Notes: generated from the sequence alone by a model not told the origin. 64,000 nucleotides of DNA from Labia minor (GCA_963082975.1 OY720344.1:93253228-93317227); one strand, 5' to 3'. Shown: positions 22,583-34,642, counted from the stretch's first letter. Numbers and translations are program-made.

Positions 22583-24139
22583 AATCTTTTTGATTTTATT
22601 ATTAATTTTCAATTCCATTTATAAATTGAAAGTTATTAGAAAAGAAAAAAAAATTTCAGGTTGAATCTACAAATAATACAATGTTTCAACAAGAGTTGTT
22701 AGTCCAATCTTTAAATCTAATTTAAACATGTGTAAATTTTAATTTATTGATGTTATGTTTTCTATTTATGAAATATAATGTAAAATAATATAATAAGGTT
22801 TCAATTATGGTGATTTCTGATAATTGGGATGGCAATGGAAGAAAATTTGTATATTCTGATGCTCCACAAAGATAGAAAGTTTATGGCAGTGTATGGGCGA
22901 ATTACAATTTTGAAACATAGTAGTCTTTAGCAGCAATATCCTATTTAGATTATCATTGAGAATGTCGAGATGTTCACTTCAAATAATCCGGTTAGTGAAG
23001 TAACTAACAGGATCAGTTAAATAAGACCAAATCATAATGAAACACCATCCATGATTGAATGTAAGAATCATACCAGTAAGGATTGTAGATCAGGTCCTAT
23101 AAACTGCTTATAGAAAACATTTTTAATAAAGTCTCATAAATTACATTCTTCCAATCACCAAGGTTATATGATCGTGGCAGCACTTCTTTCAAAGATTGAC
23201 TTAACTGTTATACACAGTTACGCAAATACAACGCTTTGTAAGCTTTCCGGATTGTTTATCAAAGTGTTGAATTTTGCTCTCACTTTTGAAGCGATAATGT
23301 TATTAGTCACAATCGTTTTTAATGTTCATCGATCTCTGTAATTTATCTTTAAGTTTCATCTACTAGTCCTCTTCATTGATGATGTTTTGTGTATGTTATT
23401 ATTGCTTTGAATACTGAAGGTCATGGACGTTAAATAGTTTATAGTTTCCTTAACAGGCGCTCTTACTAACCGACCACTTATGATAAGCCCTTTTTCCCAA
23501 GTCTTTACCGATTACTTATTTTAACCGTTGCACTATAAAAAGTAAAATGCACTAAAATCTAACCAAGAATTCATATTTGCAATATAATTTATATGCGTAT
23601 TATTTAAACGAAAGGTGAGTTGCCATTTGATATACGACATTGCTTTGTATATACATAACATACCATGTTATTCAATGATCGTTCTTGAACTCGAATTTTT
23701 AAATATTTTTGTTTCAAATACAAATAGATCATAATAGATGTTAATAATAATTGTTGGTTTATAAACCAAATTTTTAGTATAATGTAACATTAAATGTTTT
23801 TTTTATAAATTATAAATCACATAAATCAAATTTAAATTTATATTAATGCTCAAAACCAATAAAGAGATATAATAATATTATTTAAAAAGAAAAATAATAC
23901 AAATTATATTGTAACGAAATTTTCATTTTGCCCGAAGATGAATTTTATTTTTTATAAATTAAATTATTAATTAAATCGAAAAATGTAAAGTAATTAATTT
24001 TTTTGCATTTCCTGTCGAAAACTTTATTTTAATAAAGTTATTAATATTACTTTGGCAACAAATAATTTGTTTTAATAAATTATTTTTTGTGGGAAATAAT
24101 TTTTTTATTGAATTGACAAAAATTTTTATACACGGCAAA
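22583..24139. other. spacer, no gene recognised
   Basis: The 22820-23530 part is less AT-biased than the rest and may be a decayed coding repeat, but all frames are interrupted and no motif could be identified on either strand. Confidence 0.35.
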
Positions 24140-24600
24140 GGTCACGGTGGACTTTGAACATCAAAAGAGTGGAAATTTTCCTATGTGCAGGCCCGTTGAT
24201 TGGATATCTTAATGATATCATCAAGAGTGGGGGAGACAGACAAGGTGTTAAAAACACGGAAGTACGTGTTGTTCGTCTCTTATTATTAGGCTTATTATTC
24301 TTATGTGCTGATTATTCTACTTCTGTGGCCCGTCGTTTTGCTGATCCTCTTGTCGGGAGGTCAGAGAGGCTTTGCAGCAGCGAAGATCATCGCCTGGGAA
24401 GGCAATATGCCTTCTTTTCTAGTCTGCTTGCTCGCTCTATCAGAGGGGTTGCCGCCGCCAATGCAATCAGCTGAGAGGCTATAATGCCTCGAAGAAACTC
24501 GTTGAACCCTCAATTGGACTACATATCTGAACTACACGCCTGAACCATTGCCCGCTCTGAAGGATCGTAATTGCCCTTTGATTCGGTTAACCTATATTAT
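24140..24600. other. GC-richer block, possible solo LTR or decayed element
   Basis: A sharply bounded stretch with higher GC than its flanks. A 106-codon forward frame (24154-24474) has no internal methionine and starts with TTG, so it is unlikely to be a gene by itself. A TGTTAAAAACACGG start near 24246 is LTR-like, but I could not define a matching end or a target duplication. Confidence 0.25.
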
Positions 24601-24655
24601 TTACTTTTTTTTATATAATAATAATAAGAAGAAGAAGAATTTCATGTAATTCTAA

Positions 24656-25300
24656 TTTTTACCGACCGACGATAGTAAGGGAGGTATTGTTTTCACACCA
24701 AATTTCACATGTGGAGATTTTTACATATCTCCACGAATCATGCATTTTCTAAACAGAAAAAAGTATTTTTAGCATGATGTCTGTCCGTCCGTCTGTCCGT
24801 CTGTCCGTCCGTCCGTATAGATGTGTACAGCCTGAACGGCTCAACCGATTTTGATGAAATTTGGTATATTTACTTAATGCATCAGTGGGATGAATTGATC
24901 AACTTTTGGTGCAATTCCGGAAACCGGAAGTGGTAGTATTAGCAATCGACGATAGGAAGGAAAGGGTTATTTTCACACCAAAGGAGATTTTTTTATATAT
25001 CACCACGAATCATGCACTTTGTATTGGTTTTATCCTCGAGAAAAATCATATTTATTAGTTTTTTCTTGATTTAAAATTATATGACGTCATCCAGCCATTC
25101 ATGACGTCACAGCCTGGTCTTGCATATATATTATAAATAAAATAAAATTAAAAATGTTTATATTTATTATTTATGTATCCATATCTGTTTTTTATTACAT
25201 TAATAGATATATGAAAATTATTTGAAATTGTTTCTGTAGCTGGAAATTAATTTATTTCAAACCGTCGGTCGGTTCGGACCTGGCCACAGGTCAACTTATT
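24656..25300 (+). mobile_element. Helentron-like repeat, copy 4 (full length)
   Basis: Best reference copy. The 5' repeat ACCGACCGACG (24661-24671) is exactly inverted as CGTCGGTCGGT (25263-25273), followed by the GACCTGGCCACAGGTC hairpin and AACTTATT. The GTCY microsatellite is expanded. TGACGTCA occurs at 25082 and 25102. Two related ~80-bp blocks (from 24668 and from 24948) show an internal duplication. Confidence 0.68.
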
Positions 25301-25584
25301 ATGTATGTGTCATTTAAGCTACAATATGCGACTTTGAAATAAAAAACTTACGTTGCCTTTTTTTTATAAAATAAAACAATTTGTTATTTTTTCTATCGCT
25401 CCTTCAACGATGATTCACGCTGGGATTCAGATGTTAAATAGTCCAGAGTCTCTGACACATTAAAAAAATCAATATATACAATATATAATTTTATATTTAA
25501 TATATATATATATATATATATACCTATTAATATATATATTCACTTTATGAAAATCTTAATACATGCCATAATACGTACCTCTGA

Positions 25585-25911
25585 TTATGTATTTGAGGCA
25601 AGTTTCATGATGCAAATCAGAGCAAGTTTGTGGGAAGAGTAGGAATCCGGAAACACTGGACATCCCATGTATGGAATGGAATTGAGATTTCCATAAATAG
25701 AGACGAAGGAGTGAATGGGATGAGCACTCTCTCCCTCTCTTTCAATAGTGGTCGTCTTTCTAGACCCCCTGAGATGATTGTCATTCATGTTGAGGTTTCC
25801 TCCTCTCTATTCCACCTAACAAGAGGATGTCTGATTGAAATCGGATTCCTTCCTGCCTATCAATCACCATTAATTAGAAAGAAATCAATTGATTTAATAG
25901 GAAATAAATGA
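25585..25911. other. GC-richer island with open frames on both strands
   Basis: A minus-strand ATG frame (25788-25585) and an overlapping plus-strand GTG frame are both open, and base composition is clearly above background. On the minus strand a consensus donor (GTACGT) follows near 25579, but the frame stops shortly before it. This could be a 5' untranslated exon or promoter island; no protein family is recognised. Confidence 0.25.
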
Positions 25912-26095
25912 ATCTGTCATTTCAAAAGTCATTTGTCAAAATAGAAATTTAGTAAAAATGCAACATTAATCAAATATTTTTTTATTGGTCAGTGCCAGCA
26001 TTCTATTTATAAGAAATTTAATTTAAAATATTTTTATTTTATTATATTATGCTTTAAATGAATTTTGGAAACGAGAACATTATAACTAAATCACC

Positions 26096-26216
26096 TTTTT
26101 ACTATCTCGCCAGACAAAATTTTCTATGTTGAGATTTTGATGTTTTTCTACGTTTAGAAGGTTCCTGAATCATTTTCACTAAGGTTGAGAAAAATGTCTC
26201 TCTGTCTGTCTCTCTC

Positions 26217-26252
<36 letters not shown>

Positions 26253-26438
26253 TATGTATGTAGACAAGATTACGAAAAAACAGTTTGAGCTAGAATCATG
26301 AAATTTGGTACATGGGCATTATTCAAAATTCGTAGTTTTCTATCAACTTTTGAGAAATGAAGCTCAATCGCCTACTTCGGGGCTCTTCACACCTAGACGG
26401 AGGCTCTGCCCCCTGTACCCCCGAGTGATATATAGTAG
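26096..26438 (+). repeat. interspersed repeat family B, copy 1
   Basis: Shares with 33105-33388 (inverted) the order ACTATCTCGCCAGA, GTTGAGATTTTGATGTTTTT, AAGGTTCCTGAATCATTTT, a microsatellite (TCTG/TA here, CA there), AAATTTGGTACATGG and CTATCAACTTTTGAGAAATG. Its right end (CACACCTAGACGG...CCCGAGTGATA) is the inverse of the Helitron-like end at 43325-43401. The microsatellite core and conserved flanks are reminiscent of Helitron-group elements. Confidence 0.6.
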
Positions 26439-26556
26439 GTCTTAAGGAGTTTGGAAATATTTCATGAAATTCTCTTTTAATATTTCTTATTTCAACGTAA
26501 AATTTAAATTTTATTAATAATTTCATCTAGAGTAAATTTTTGTAAATTCAATGAAT

Positions 26557-26800
26557 CTATCAAATCTATTCCTCACTATTCATTTGACTATTTGTCACAG
26601 CAATAAACTTTTTAAATAATTTATCCTCATTTTCTAACTCCACAAGAAATTTTCCTATAAAGTGAACTTTATGTCCTGTGAAACTTGAAATACATAATTT
26701 TATCCAAAAATGATGAATACACCCGAATTTATTCAATATACTTTTATTAATAATAGAAATCGTGGATCTAGTATCTAATTCCAAAAAAAACGGAGAATTT
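26557..26800 (-). pseudogene. Ty3/Gypsy-type retropepsin relic
   Basis: The minus-strand frame reads ELDTRSTISIINKSILNKFG, matching the aspartic-protease active site of Gypsy-class polyproteins (usually D-T-G-S/A), then SSFTGHKVHFIGKFLVELE, the usual Y-T-G-x-x-I-x-x-x-G step. The catalytic-loop Gly is replaced by Arg and the frame stops before the expected LLGRDWL motif. The start is not a true ATG. It is a short isolated fragment with no RT nearby. Confidence 0.6.
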
Positions 26801-27149
26801 TTTATAAAAAAAAACCTTAAAAATTATAAAATATAGGAACAAAATTCTAAAATATAGGAACAATTTACCATCTATTATTATTAAATGAACTTGGATACCA
26901 TTAAAAACATTTTATTCAATAAACAATACAATCAACAAAATCTATGAAAACCAATACACGACATATGAAATTTAAATTTTTTTGGAAATGATATAATATT
27001 CTTAAATAAACTAATATATGAAATATGGTAAATAAAACCAAAATTAAAAGTTGTTTCTAAGTTTGAAGTTAAGATAGTCGTCTTAAGAGTTTGATAAGAC
27101 TTTTTGAAGAGGAGACCTTTCCGAAATGATGGTGATCGAAGGTGAAGGG

Positions 27150-27506
27150 TTAATGACGATAAATGATCGGTTGATGGTGATGAATGATGGGTTCATCATG
27201 ATATACTTGGGAGAGGCCAGCATTGCCAAATTTCTTAACGACTCCATTGAATCCATTATAGGAGTTAGCGGTGTGCTGCACAGATCGGATAGTAACATCA
27301 GCTTCCTTGAGAGAGTACTCTGACTTCCTTTGACTACATCTCCTATCCGAGTCTCCCATTGGTTCTTGTGGTCTCCCGTGTGACCATCAACCACTCTCTA
27401 TTTAAATGAATAATGTATACGAGTCATGATCATCGTGATGCTGGTCCCATAATCCAGCATGAGCTAAGACGACGACGCCTAAAAGAACGGCAACCAACGT
27501 GATCAT
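27150..27506 (-). pseudogene. RR-2 cuticular protein pseudogene, inverted copy 1
   Basis: Minus strand: an acceptor-like TTTGATAG precedes ATG 27506 and a signal peptide (MITLVAVLLGVVVLAHA, then GLWDQHHDDHDSY). A frameshift and an in-frame TAG follow. The Rebers-Riddiford type 2 region is then recognisable in two frames: VDGHTGDHKNQWETRIGDVVKG and, shifted, EYSLKEADVTIRSVQHTANS-YNGFNGVVKK. A His-rich tail (HDEPIIHHHQPIIYRH) ends it. RR-2 proteins bind chitin in the exoskeleton and are found only in arthropods. The breaks make this copy non-functional. Confidence 0.82.
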
Positions 27507-28446
27507 CTATCAAACAAAAACGTATTATTTTCAAATAATGGCAACCAGAAACATCTAACAAGTAATAATTTACTCCTTATTTAAAATTTTTATTTTAAAT
27601 TTTAATCATTACCTTCACTTTGTAAATGTTCTTCTCTTGTAATTTTATACAAATATATACCTATTTTCCTTATTTGTCGTTCTTATATATCAACAGCGGC
27701 GGAAGTTAAACCTTTGTTTTTATTAATTATCGATTTTAGAATACTAGAACCAGAATATAATCTCTCTTCTAATGTGGTTATATTTATCTAAAATATTTAT
27801 ATTTTTTATTGTAGAAAAATATATAACTATGTATTATATAATTTAGAAAAACCTGACTAAATTTTTTCCTTATCTAATTTCTTTTGATTTAGCTAGTTGG
27901 AGAATAATAATAATCACAATATTTTTTTTTTGTTAATTATTGGTCCTTCCATTTCAGCCAGTCTGTTCATTTGTTTATGAATTTATCTTATTTAATATTA
28001 AATTATAATTTTTTGTACTTGGTGAGTTTTCAACCAGGTCCTTAGTAGTATTTAGTATTCCAGGACTGAGCTCCAAGCTTGAATAAAAAAAAAAATATTT
28101 ATTTATAATATAAACAAATTATATAGTAGATAAATATTTATTTTATAAATAATAATAATTAAACATATTTAATTAATTATTGATATAATTTTAATATAAG
28201 AATTTTTTAAAATAAATTAATCATAAAACGGAAGAAACCTCTTCCTTTCTATATATTATAAATAACAATAATAATTAAAAAAAGAATCGCTGTTCGATTG
28301 ATAAGTATACATACAAAGAACTTCGAGGAAACATCCAAATTATTTTTTTAATGAATATAATTTAAATAATGTCATAAAATATAGAAATCAGTTTATTTAA
28401 TTCGAGATTTTTTTTAGATATTCTGACTAAATTATTTTTTTTTAAC
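27507..28446. other. AT-rich spacer
   Basis: Lies between the cuticular pseudogene and the Helentron fragment. No gene, terminus or conserved repeat was recognised; homopolymer and AT runs only. Confidence 0.4.
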
Positions 28447-28746
28447 ATATCATCACACGAATCATTCACTTTGCATTGGTTTTATACTCGAGAAAAATCA
28501 CCTTTATTAGTTTTTTCTTAATTAAAATTATATGACGTCATCCAGTCATTCATGACGTCACAGCCTGGTCTTGATTATATATTATAAATAAAATTAAAAA
28601 TGTTTATATTTATTATTTATGTATCCATATCTGTTTTTTATTACATTAATAGATATATTAAAATTATTTGAAAATGTTTCTGTAGCTGGAAATTAATTTA
28701 TTTCAAACCGTCGGTCGGTTTGGACCTGGCTACAGGTCAACTTATT
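28447..28746 (+). mobile_element. Helentron-like repeat, copy 5 (3' half)
   Basis: Begins within the second internal block (CACACGAATCATTCACTTTG) and runs to the hairpin and AACTTATT terminus. The 5' half including the microsatellite is missing. Both TGACGTCA octamers remain. Confidence 0.6.
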
Positions 28747-29023
28747 TCTATTTATAATTTAATTTTTACTAATATTTTGAATAATATTTAAATCTTATAA
28801 TTAATTGAAAATTGTTAATAGTGGAGTGAGTGATGGACAAATCGATAACCAGAAAGATCAATGGAAAGGAAATGTATTCAAAGAAGAATTTTAGAGAACC
28901 CTCTTTTTTCCCTCTGAATAGCATACATATCAAAAATATATAAAATAATAATAAATTTATTTTTATACTTATAATAAACATTCAATTTTTTAAAAGAATA
29001 CGTCTTTTTTTAATAGAAAATAG

Positions 29024-29456
29024 ATGATGATGGTTGCCGTTCCTTTAAGCGTCGTCGCCTTAGCTCATGCAGGATTATGGGATGGGATCACCATCATATC
29101 AAGATGATCAAGGATTATTATGTAACTTAACACTATGAGATATTTGTTTTATTATAGTTCTTATATTTATTAATATTTTAGGATACTGCACATTATTCAA
29201 TTAAATAGAGAGTGGTTGATGGTCACACGGGAGACCACAAGAACCAATGGGAGTCTCGGATAGGAGATGTAGTCAAAGGAAGGAAGAGTACTCTCACAAG
29301 GATGCTGATGTTTCTATCCGATCTGTGCAGCACACCGCTAACTCCCATAATGGATTCAATGGAGTCGTTAAGAAATCTGGCAATGCTGGCCTCTCCCAAG
29401 TATATCATGATGAACCCATCATTCATCACCATCAACCGATCATTTATCGTCATTAA
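29024..29456 (+). pseudogene. RR-2 cuticular protein pseudogene, copy 2
   Basis: Inverted duplicate of 27150-27506. ATG 29024 opens a degraded signal peptide (MMVAVPLSVVALAHA). A probable 60-bp intron with GT-AG ends lies at 29122-29181 and is absent from the other copy. The same TAG before RVVDGHTGDHKNQWE and the same frame change between DVVKG and EEYSHKDADV are present in both copies. The NGFNGVVKK core and His-rich tail follow. Shared lesions imply the duplication happened after inactivation. Similarity extends to about 29545. Confidence 0.82.
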
Positions 29457-29545
29457 CCCTTCACCTTCGATCACCATCATTTCGGAAAGGTCTCCTCTTC
29501 AAAAAGTCTTATCAAACTCTTAAGACGACTATTAAAACAACCATT

Positions 29546-32500
29546 TGAGATATAGATCAAGATTATTTATGTGAATAAAACTTTGATAAAATTTTTAATT
29601 TCTTTATTTTTTTAAATTTTAAGTTTAATTTGAATTCTTCGAATAGATTTAAAATTTCATAAAATTATAAATTAATGTAACATAATTCTAGAAATGTTTT
29701 TTTTTTAAATTTTTAGTTTTGAGATTTCTTTAATAATAATTTTTAAAATTAAAAAAAATTGCAAAATACCTTAATTTTACCTAATTTGATTTTTAAAAAA
29801 ATACTAAATATCTACTTTTATATTAAAAATAATATAAAGAAGAGATAATAAATTAAACTTCCTGATCACTTAAGCCACATGAGTGTGATATTCTTTATAA
29901 TAAGTTTATCATAATCCGAGGTTTAATTAAATTAAATATTAATTTTATATTCGTATTTTTAGTGATTATTATCATAATATAGTAAAACTAAGAAAGAAAA
30001 TATATATTATATTTCATCCTATTCAGAAATAATATTATTAGTGTTGTTTTTTATATTTAAGAAACTGATGAAAGTTAAAACAAAGTGTAAGTAATTAAAT
30101 TAAATCCCACCCCTGGGATTGGTTTTTATAACGTTTTTAATTTTATTTCTTTACTCATCCCATCTCTTTTTCTCTCACTCCCCTCTTTTTTTTCTTTTAC
30201 TCTCCACTTTCTATATCTTACATTCTATTTCCATATTATATTTTAGTAATAATAAAAGAAAACTTCTTAATTCATTTTCACTTTAATCTCCTTTAAGTGG
30301 TGGAGATAATTTACCAGCGCGATGTCAAATTATCAAAGGCATAAAATTTAGATGGTAGAAATTAATTAAAACATTTCAATATCAACTAAAAAAGACACAC
30401 CCTTTATACTGATAACAAATTTTAAATAAATGAAATTGTATTTTTATGAAAATATGATGAAATTTTTTTTGTAATTAAGTATTTTTATATCTTCATTTTT
30501 TTTTCTTAAACCATTGATTAATAAGCAGCTAAAAATCAATTTTATATTATTTTCTTTTTTTTTTTTTAAATATTTTTATGTTGAAATTTAATAAACACTT
30601 TTAAAGTGTATTTAATTGAATGATGAAATGTGAATGATAATCGTTTTATAAAATTTTAAATATTAAAAGGCTTTTTCACTGGAATTAATTTCAAATGAAT
30701 TTATTCGTATCTTATTCTACCATTCTTTTGAACTAAGATTTGTAACTTATTTGAAAAGTTACAAATGATATTCGATTATATTTATTTTTATTCATTTTTC
30801 AATCTAGAAATTTAGATCTTAGGTTGGTGATGATGTTCCCTTCCGTTTCCGTTTCGAAGGAGTTACCAAGTTAAGTAACTTAGTTGGAATTATTAATAAA
30901 TTGAATTAAATCCAGATAAGGAGTGGAGTTCTCTAGTGAAAAGAGAGATTCGTGTCCTAGGAGAGTGAGACAGAGAGAGAAAGGGAGAAGGGATTGTTTC
31001 TTGTTTGAAACAGACAAATCGGTTTGAATTTCCTTCGCCACTACTACCAGGAGTTTCTGCTCCTGCTGGTGCTATTGTGTATAGTTTGTCCATCAGTCAG
31101 TGTGTACTGGAATTAATTCCAGAGTGGAACCCAACCAACCCCCAACCCCTTTCTGATTGAGGTGATGTAGAGGGCAGCAGCAAGGGGCGGGTATTGATCT
31201 GCCTGGGACCCCCTTCTCTCACACACTCTCAATCTCACTCACACATATAATAGTGTTGTTTCCAATGGGCGTAGACCACACACAAAAGACCCCTTTCACT
31301 CTCTCTTTCTTCCACACACGTATATACATACATACATATCAAGTCCATTTGCTAAATACCTATCTCACTTCTTGATTTAATCTATTTTTAGTTGTTTCAT
31401 TTACCACGAATGAGATACAAAGTTAAAACAATAACCCATTTATTTTAGTTTACTCTATATATTTATATTATATTATTATTATTTTGAAATATTCTAAATA
31501 AAAATAACTTAAATTAGATAAAATCTAAGTAAACATAAATATGGTTCTGTATAAAAAAAATTAATTGAAGATTAATTCAGGATTAATGTTTAGTTTGTGT
31601 TTTGGTTAATTTTGGGTCCGCAAATTAAAATAATTTTACGTATAATTTTATAAATAAAAGATCCATTATTTTTGAAGAAATGGATCTTTTTTTTAGTAAA
31701 CTATTCACTCTTCAAGATAAACCACAATATAATTGATAAGTTTGGCGGATGATCTCTTCGATTCTTTTGTTGGGAAAATTCTAATCTGAAAGAAAAAAGA
31801 ATTGGGTTTAGTAGGGGGTTGTGGAGGCCACAAAAGAGTCAGAGGAATTGAGAGAATCACAATGTCGACGGGGGGCCGTTTATCTTGACAGGAAATCTAG
31901 AATGCACAGAACGTTTCACCCACCCCTAGAGAGAGATTCAATTTTCATATTAGCTATCTATTATTCTATTCCAATAATGGTGTGAGTCGTTTGAGTTTTT
32001 ATTTATATATATAAATATATATCCTTAAAAATATTCTAAACATGATCGAAAAAAGAAAAAGAGGAGGTACAGAAGAAGAAGAAGAAGAAGGGATGGGGGA
32101 AATCTTGTTGATAGATAGATGGATGGACAAACATCTATCATCGGAACATATCCTCTCTCTCTCTTTAGCGTAAAATCGTCGTCTATTTTCCAATACCATT
32201 TACTTATCAATATAAAGTATATTTATTTAACTAACCAATCATCATCATACATCATTTTCACAAATTACGACAAAATTTGGATAAAATGTTTATAAAATGG
32301 TTAGTATATTCATTTTGATATGTCAAAAAAAAAACTAAAACACCTTAAAAGAGGTTTGAGTGATCAAAATGAAAATAAAAAATAGGTAGAAATCAATTCT
32401 ACGGAAAACGAAAGTTCAACCACATTTCTCAAAAAGTCCCTATTTCAACACATTTCTTCCAACCAACTTCTATTCTCTCACAACTCCCTGCCCTAATACA

Positions 32501-33104
32501 TTGACTGTACACCTGAGTCCTTGATTTAAAAAAAAGAAAACAAAGAAAAATTTCCAAAAAAATTAATTTAGTACATTTATTAAAACATGATAAGATACAA
32601 TTAAATAAAATAATAGATATATCAAAAAGCAAATGCTCCTAATATTGGTTGATTTTTTATTTTTGTCTATCATAATAAATAATTAAACATTTACTTTATA
32701 ATTATAGAATAAAATTAAGATTAGGGTTATTTGACTTTTAGCTTGCCTCAATATAATCTTTAGTTAAATTAGCTGGAGTGTCTCCACTCGACTATCTCGC
32801 AATTTGAATTGGATTAAATAACATAATATATTATATTTAAATTAAATTTAATTAATTATAAATTATAAATAATAAATAATAAATATTAAACCAGCGCATG
32901 TTTGGCTTTTTGTTGATGGCACCACGTCACGTGTTGGCGCATGAGATTTGCAGTGTTAAAAAATTAATTCTGGTAATTTCAGCGAATCAATCAAGCTGAA
33001 ATTCTATATATAGCAGTTTTATACAATTATTAATCATGTGAAAAATTATCAAACATATATCTTTATTATTACGGTCACTTTAGAGGAAAAAAAATCAAAA
33101 CGTT
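29546..33104. other. long spacer, no supported gene
   Basis: AT-rich to 30780. The segment 30800-31330 is less AT-biased, with pyrimidine-rich runs and a 66-codon minus-strand ATG frame (31093-30893) that ends in low-complexity Ser/Pro; it could be an untranslated or first exon but nothing proves it. A GC-rich patch at 31790-31930 is also unassigned. 32411-32520 faintly resembles the LINE 3' tail at 4720. Confidence 0.3.
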
Positions 33105-33388
33105 GTAGGTAATGACCCTCTTCCGGTTGAGCTACATTTCTCAAAAGTTGATAGAAAATTATGAATTTTGAATAATGTCCATGTACCAAATTTCATCATT
33201 CTAACTCAAACCGTTTTTGCGTAATCTTGCCTACATACATACACACACATACACACACACACACACACACACAGACATTTTTCTCAACCTTAGTAAAAAT
33301 GATTCAGGAACCTTCAAAACGTATAAAAACATCAAAATCTCAACATCGAAAATTTTCGTGATCGCAATACTATCTCTGGCGAGATAGT
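33105..33388 (-). repeat. interspersed repeat family B, copy 2
   Basis: Inverse of 26096-26340, with a (CA)n microsatellite at 33240-33273 where the other copy has TCTG/TA repeats. Its right limit ACTATCTCGCC (inverted) touches the 3' terminus of Helentron-like copy 6 directly. Confidence 0.6.
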
Positions 33389-34027
33389 AATAAGTTGACC
33401 TGTGGCCAGGTCCGAACCGACCGACTGTTTGAAATAAATTAATTTCCAGCTACAGAAACAATTTCAAATAATTTTAATATATCTATTAATGTAATAAAAA
33501 ACAGATATGGATACATAAATAATAAATATAAACATTTTTAATTTTATTTTATTTATAATATATATGCAAGACCAGGCTGTGACGTCATGGATGGCTGGAT
33601 GACGTCATATAATTTTAAATCAAGAAAAAACTAATAAATATGATTTTTCTCGAGGATAAAACCAATACAAAGTGCATGATTCGTAGTGATATATAAAAAA
33701 AATTTCCTTTGGTGTGAAAATAACCCTTCCCTTCCTATCGTCGATCGCTAATACTACCACTTCCGGTTTCCGGAATTGCACCAAAAGTTGATCAATTCAT
33801 CCCACTGATGCATTAAGTAAATATACCAAATTTCATCAAAATCGGTTGAGCCGTTCAGGCTGTACACATCTATACGGACGGACGGACAGACGGACGGACA
33901 GACATCATGCTAAAAATACTTTTTTCTGTTTAGAAAATGCATGATTCGTGGAGATATGTAAAAATCTCCACATGTGAAATTTGGTGTGAAAACAATACCT
34001 CCCTTACTATCGTCGGTCGGTAAAAAT
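33389..34027 (-). mobile_element. Helentron-like repeat, copy 6 (full length)
   Basis: Complete inverted copy from AATAAGTTGACCTGTGG to GTCGGTCGGTAAAAA. TAGTAAT is found at both outer edges (33385-33391 and 34028-34034), partly overlapping the terminus; this is either chance in AT-rich DNA or a short duplication. Both TGACGTCA sites are kept. Confidence 0.66.
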
Positions 34028-34169
34028 AGTAATAAAAATAGAATTACTCTCTATTAATTGTTAAAATAAATATAATGAACTGTGTTTAAGTTTTCTAGTC
34101 GAATTAGTAAACAATTGAGCCACTCAGAAGCCAAACCGATTAATTCCAATTTTTAAAATTTTGCTAATA

Positions 34170-34177
34170 ATATAATG
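34170..34177. repeat. 8-bp target duplication of hAT copy 1 (left)
   Basis: ATATAATG, repeated exactly at 37496-37503. Confidence 0.9.
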
Positions 34178-34642
34178 CAGTGGTTCTTAAACTGTGGTCC
34201 GCGGACCCCTGGGGGTCCGCGAAGCCTTTACTGGGGGTCCGCGGTCCTCGGAAAAAAATCATCGTAAAAATATATACATATATAAATATTTAAAGTTCAT
34301 TGTGTAACTATATCCTCCTAGAGAATTACGGCTATAATTTAATACTATTAATAATACTATTTTATTTTATTAAATTGATAATTATGTCAATTAATTTTTT
34401 GTGAATAAATAAACATATATAAAAAACTATATATAAAATTTGAATTTTCATCCATTCATTCATTTAAAATCATTTTTCGATTGTTCCTTTAAAATAACCC
34501 CTCTTAGGGGCTCGGAAGGGGAGGCATATAAGGGAATTTTCTTTCACTTTGTTATTGGGGAAAACCAGGGGAGGGGACAGTCTTACCCGGAAAAACCCAA
34601 ATTGTCAGCGTCCACTCTGGGGTTTTAAACAGTTTTAAAGCA

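Noticed and set aside
24154-24474. 106-codon open frame as a gene
   Set aside because: No ATG anywhere in the frame and no recognisable domain; it lies in a GC-richer block that may be an LTR or other repeat.
27083-27394. 103-codon continuous frame read as one protein
   Set aside because: Only the first ~23 residues are RR-2-like; the rest is the cuticular region read in the wrong frame after a frameshift.
33240-33273. CA microsatellite as an independent feature of interest
   Set aside because: It is the variable core of repeat family B; ordinary microsatellite behaviour.
34440-34628. 62-codon frame in the hAT 5' region (also 59441-59629) as an accessory gene
   Set aside because: Starts with TTG, has no domain, and is conserved only because the two transposon copies are nearly identical.
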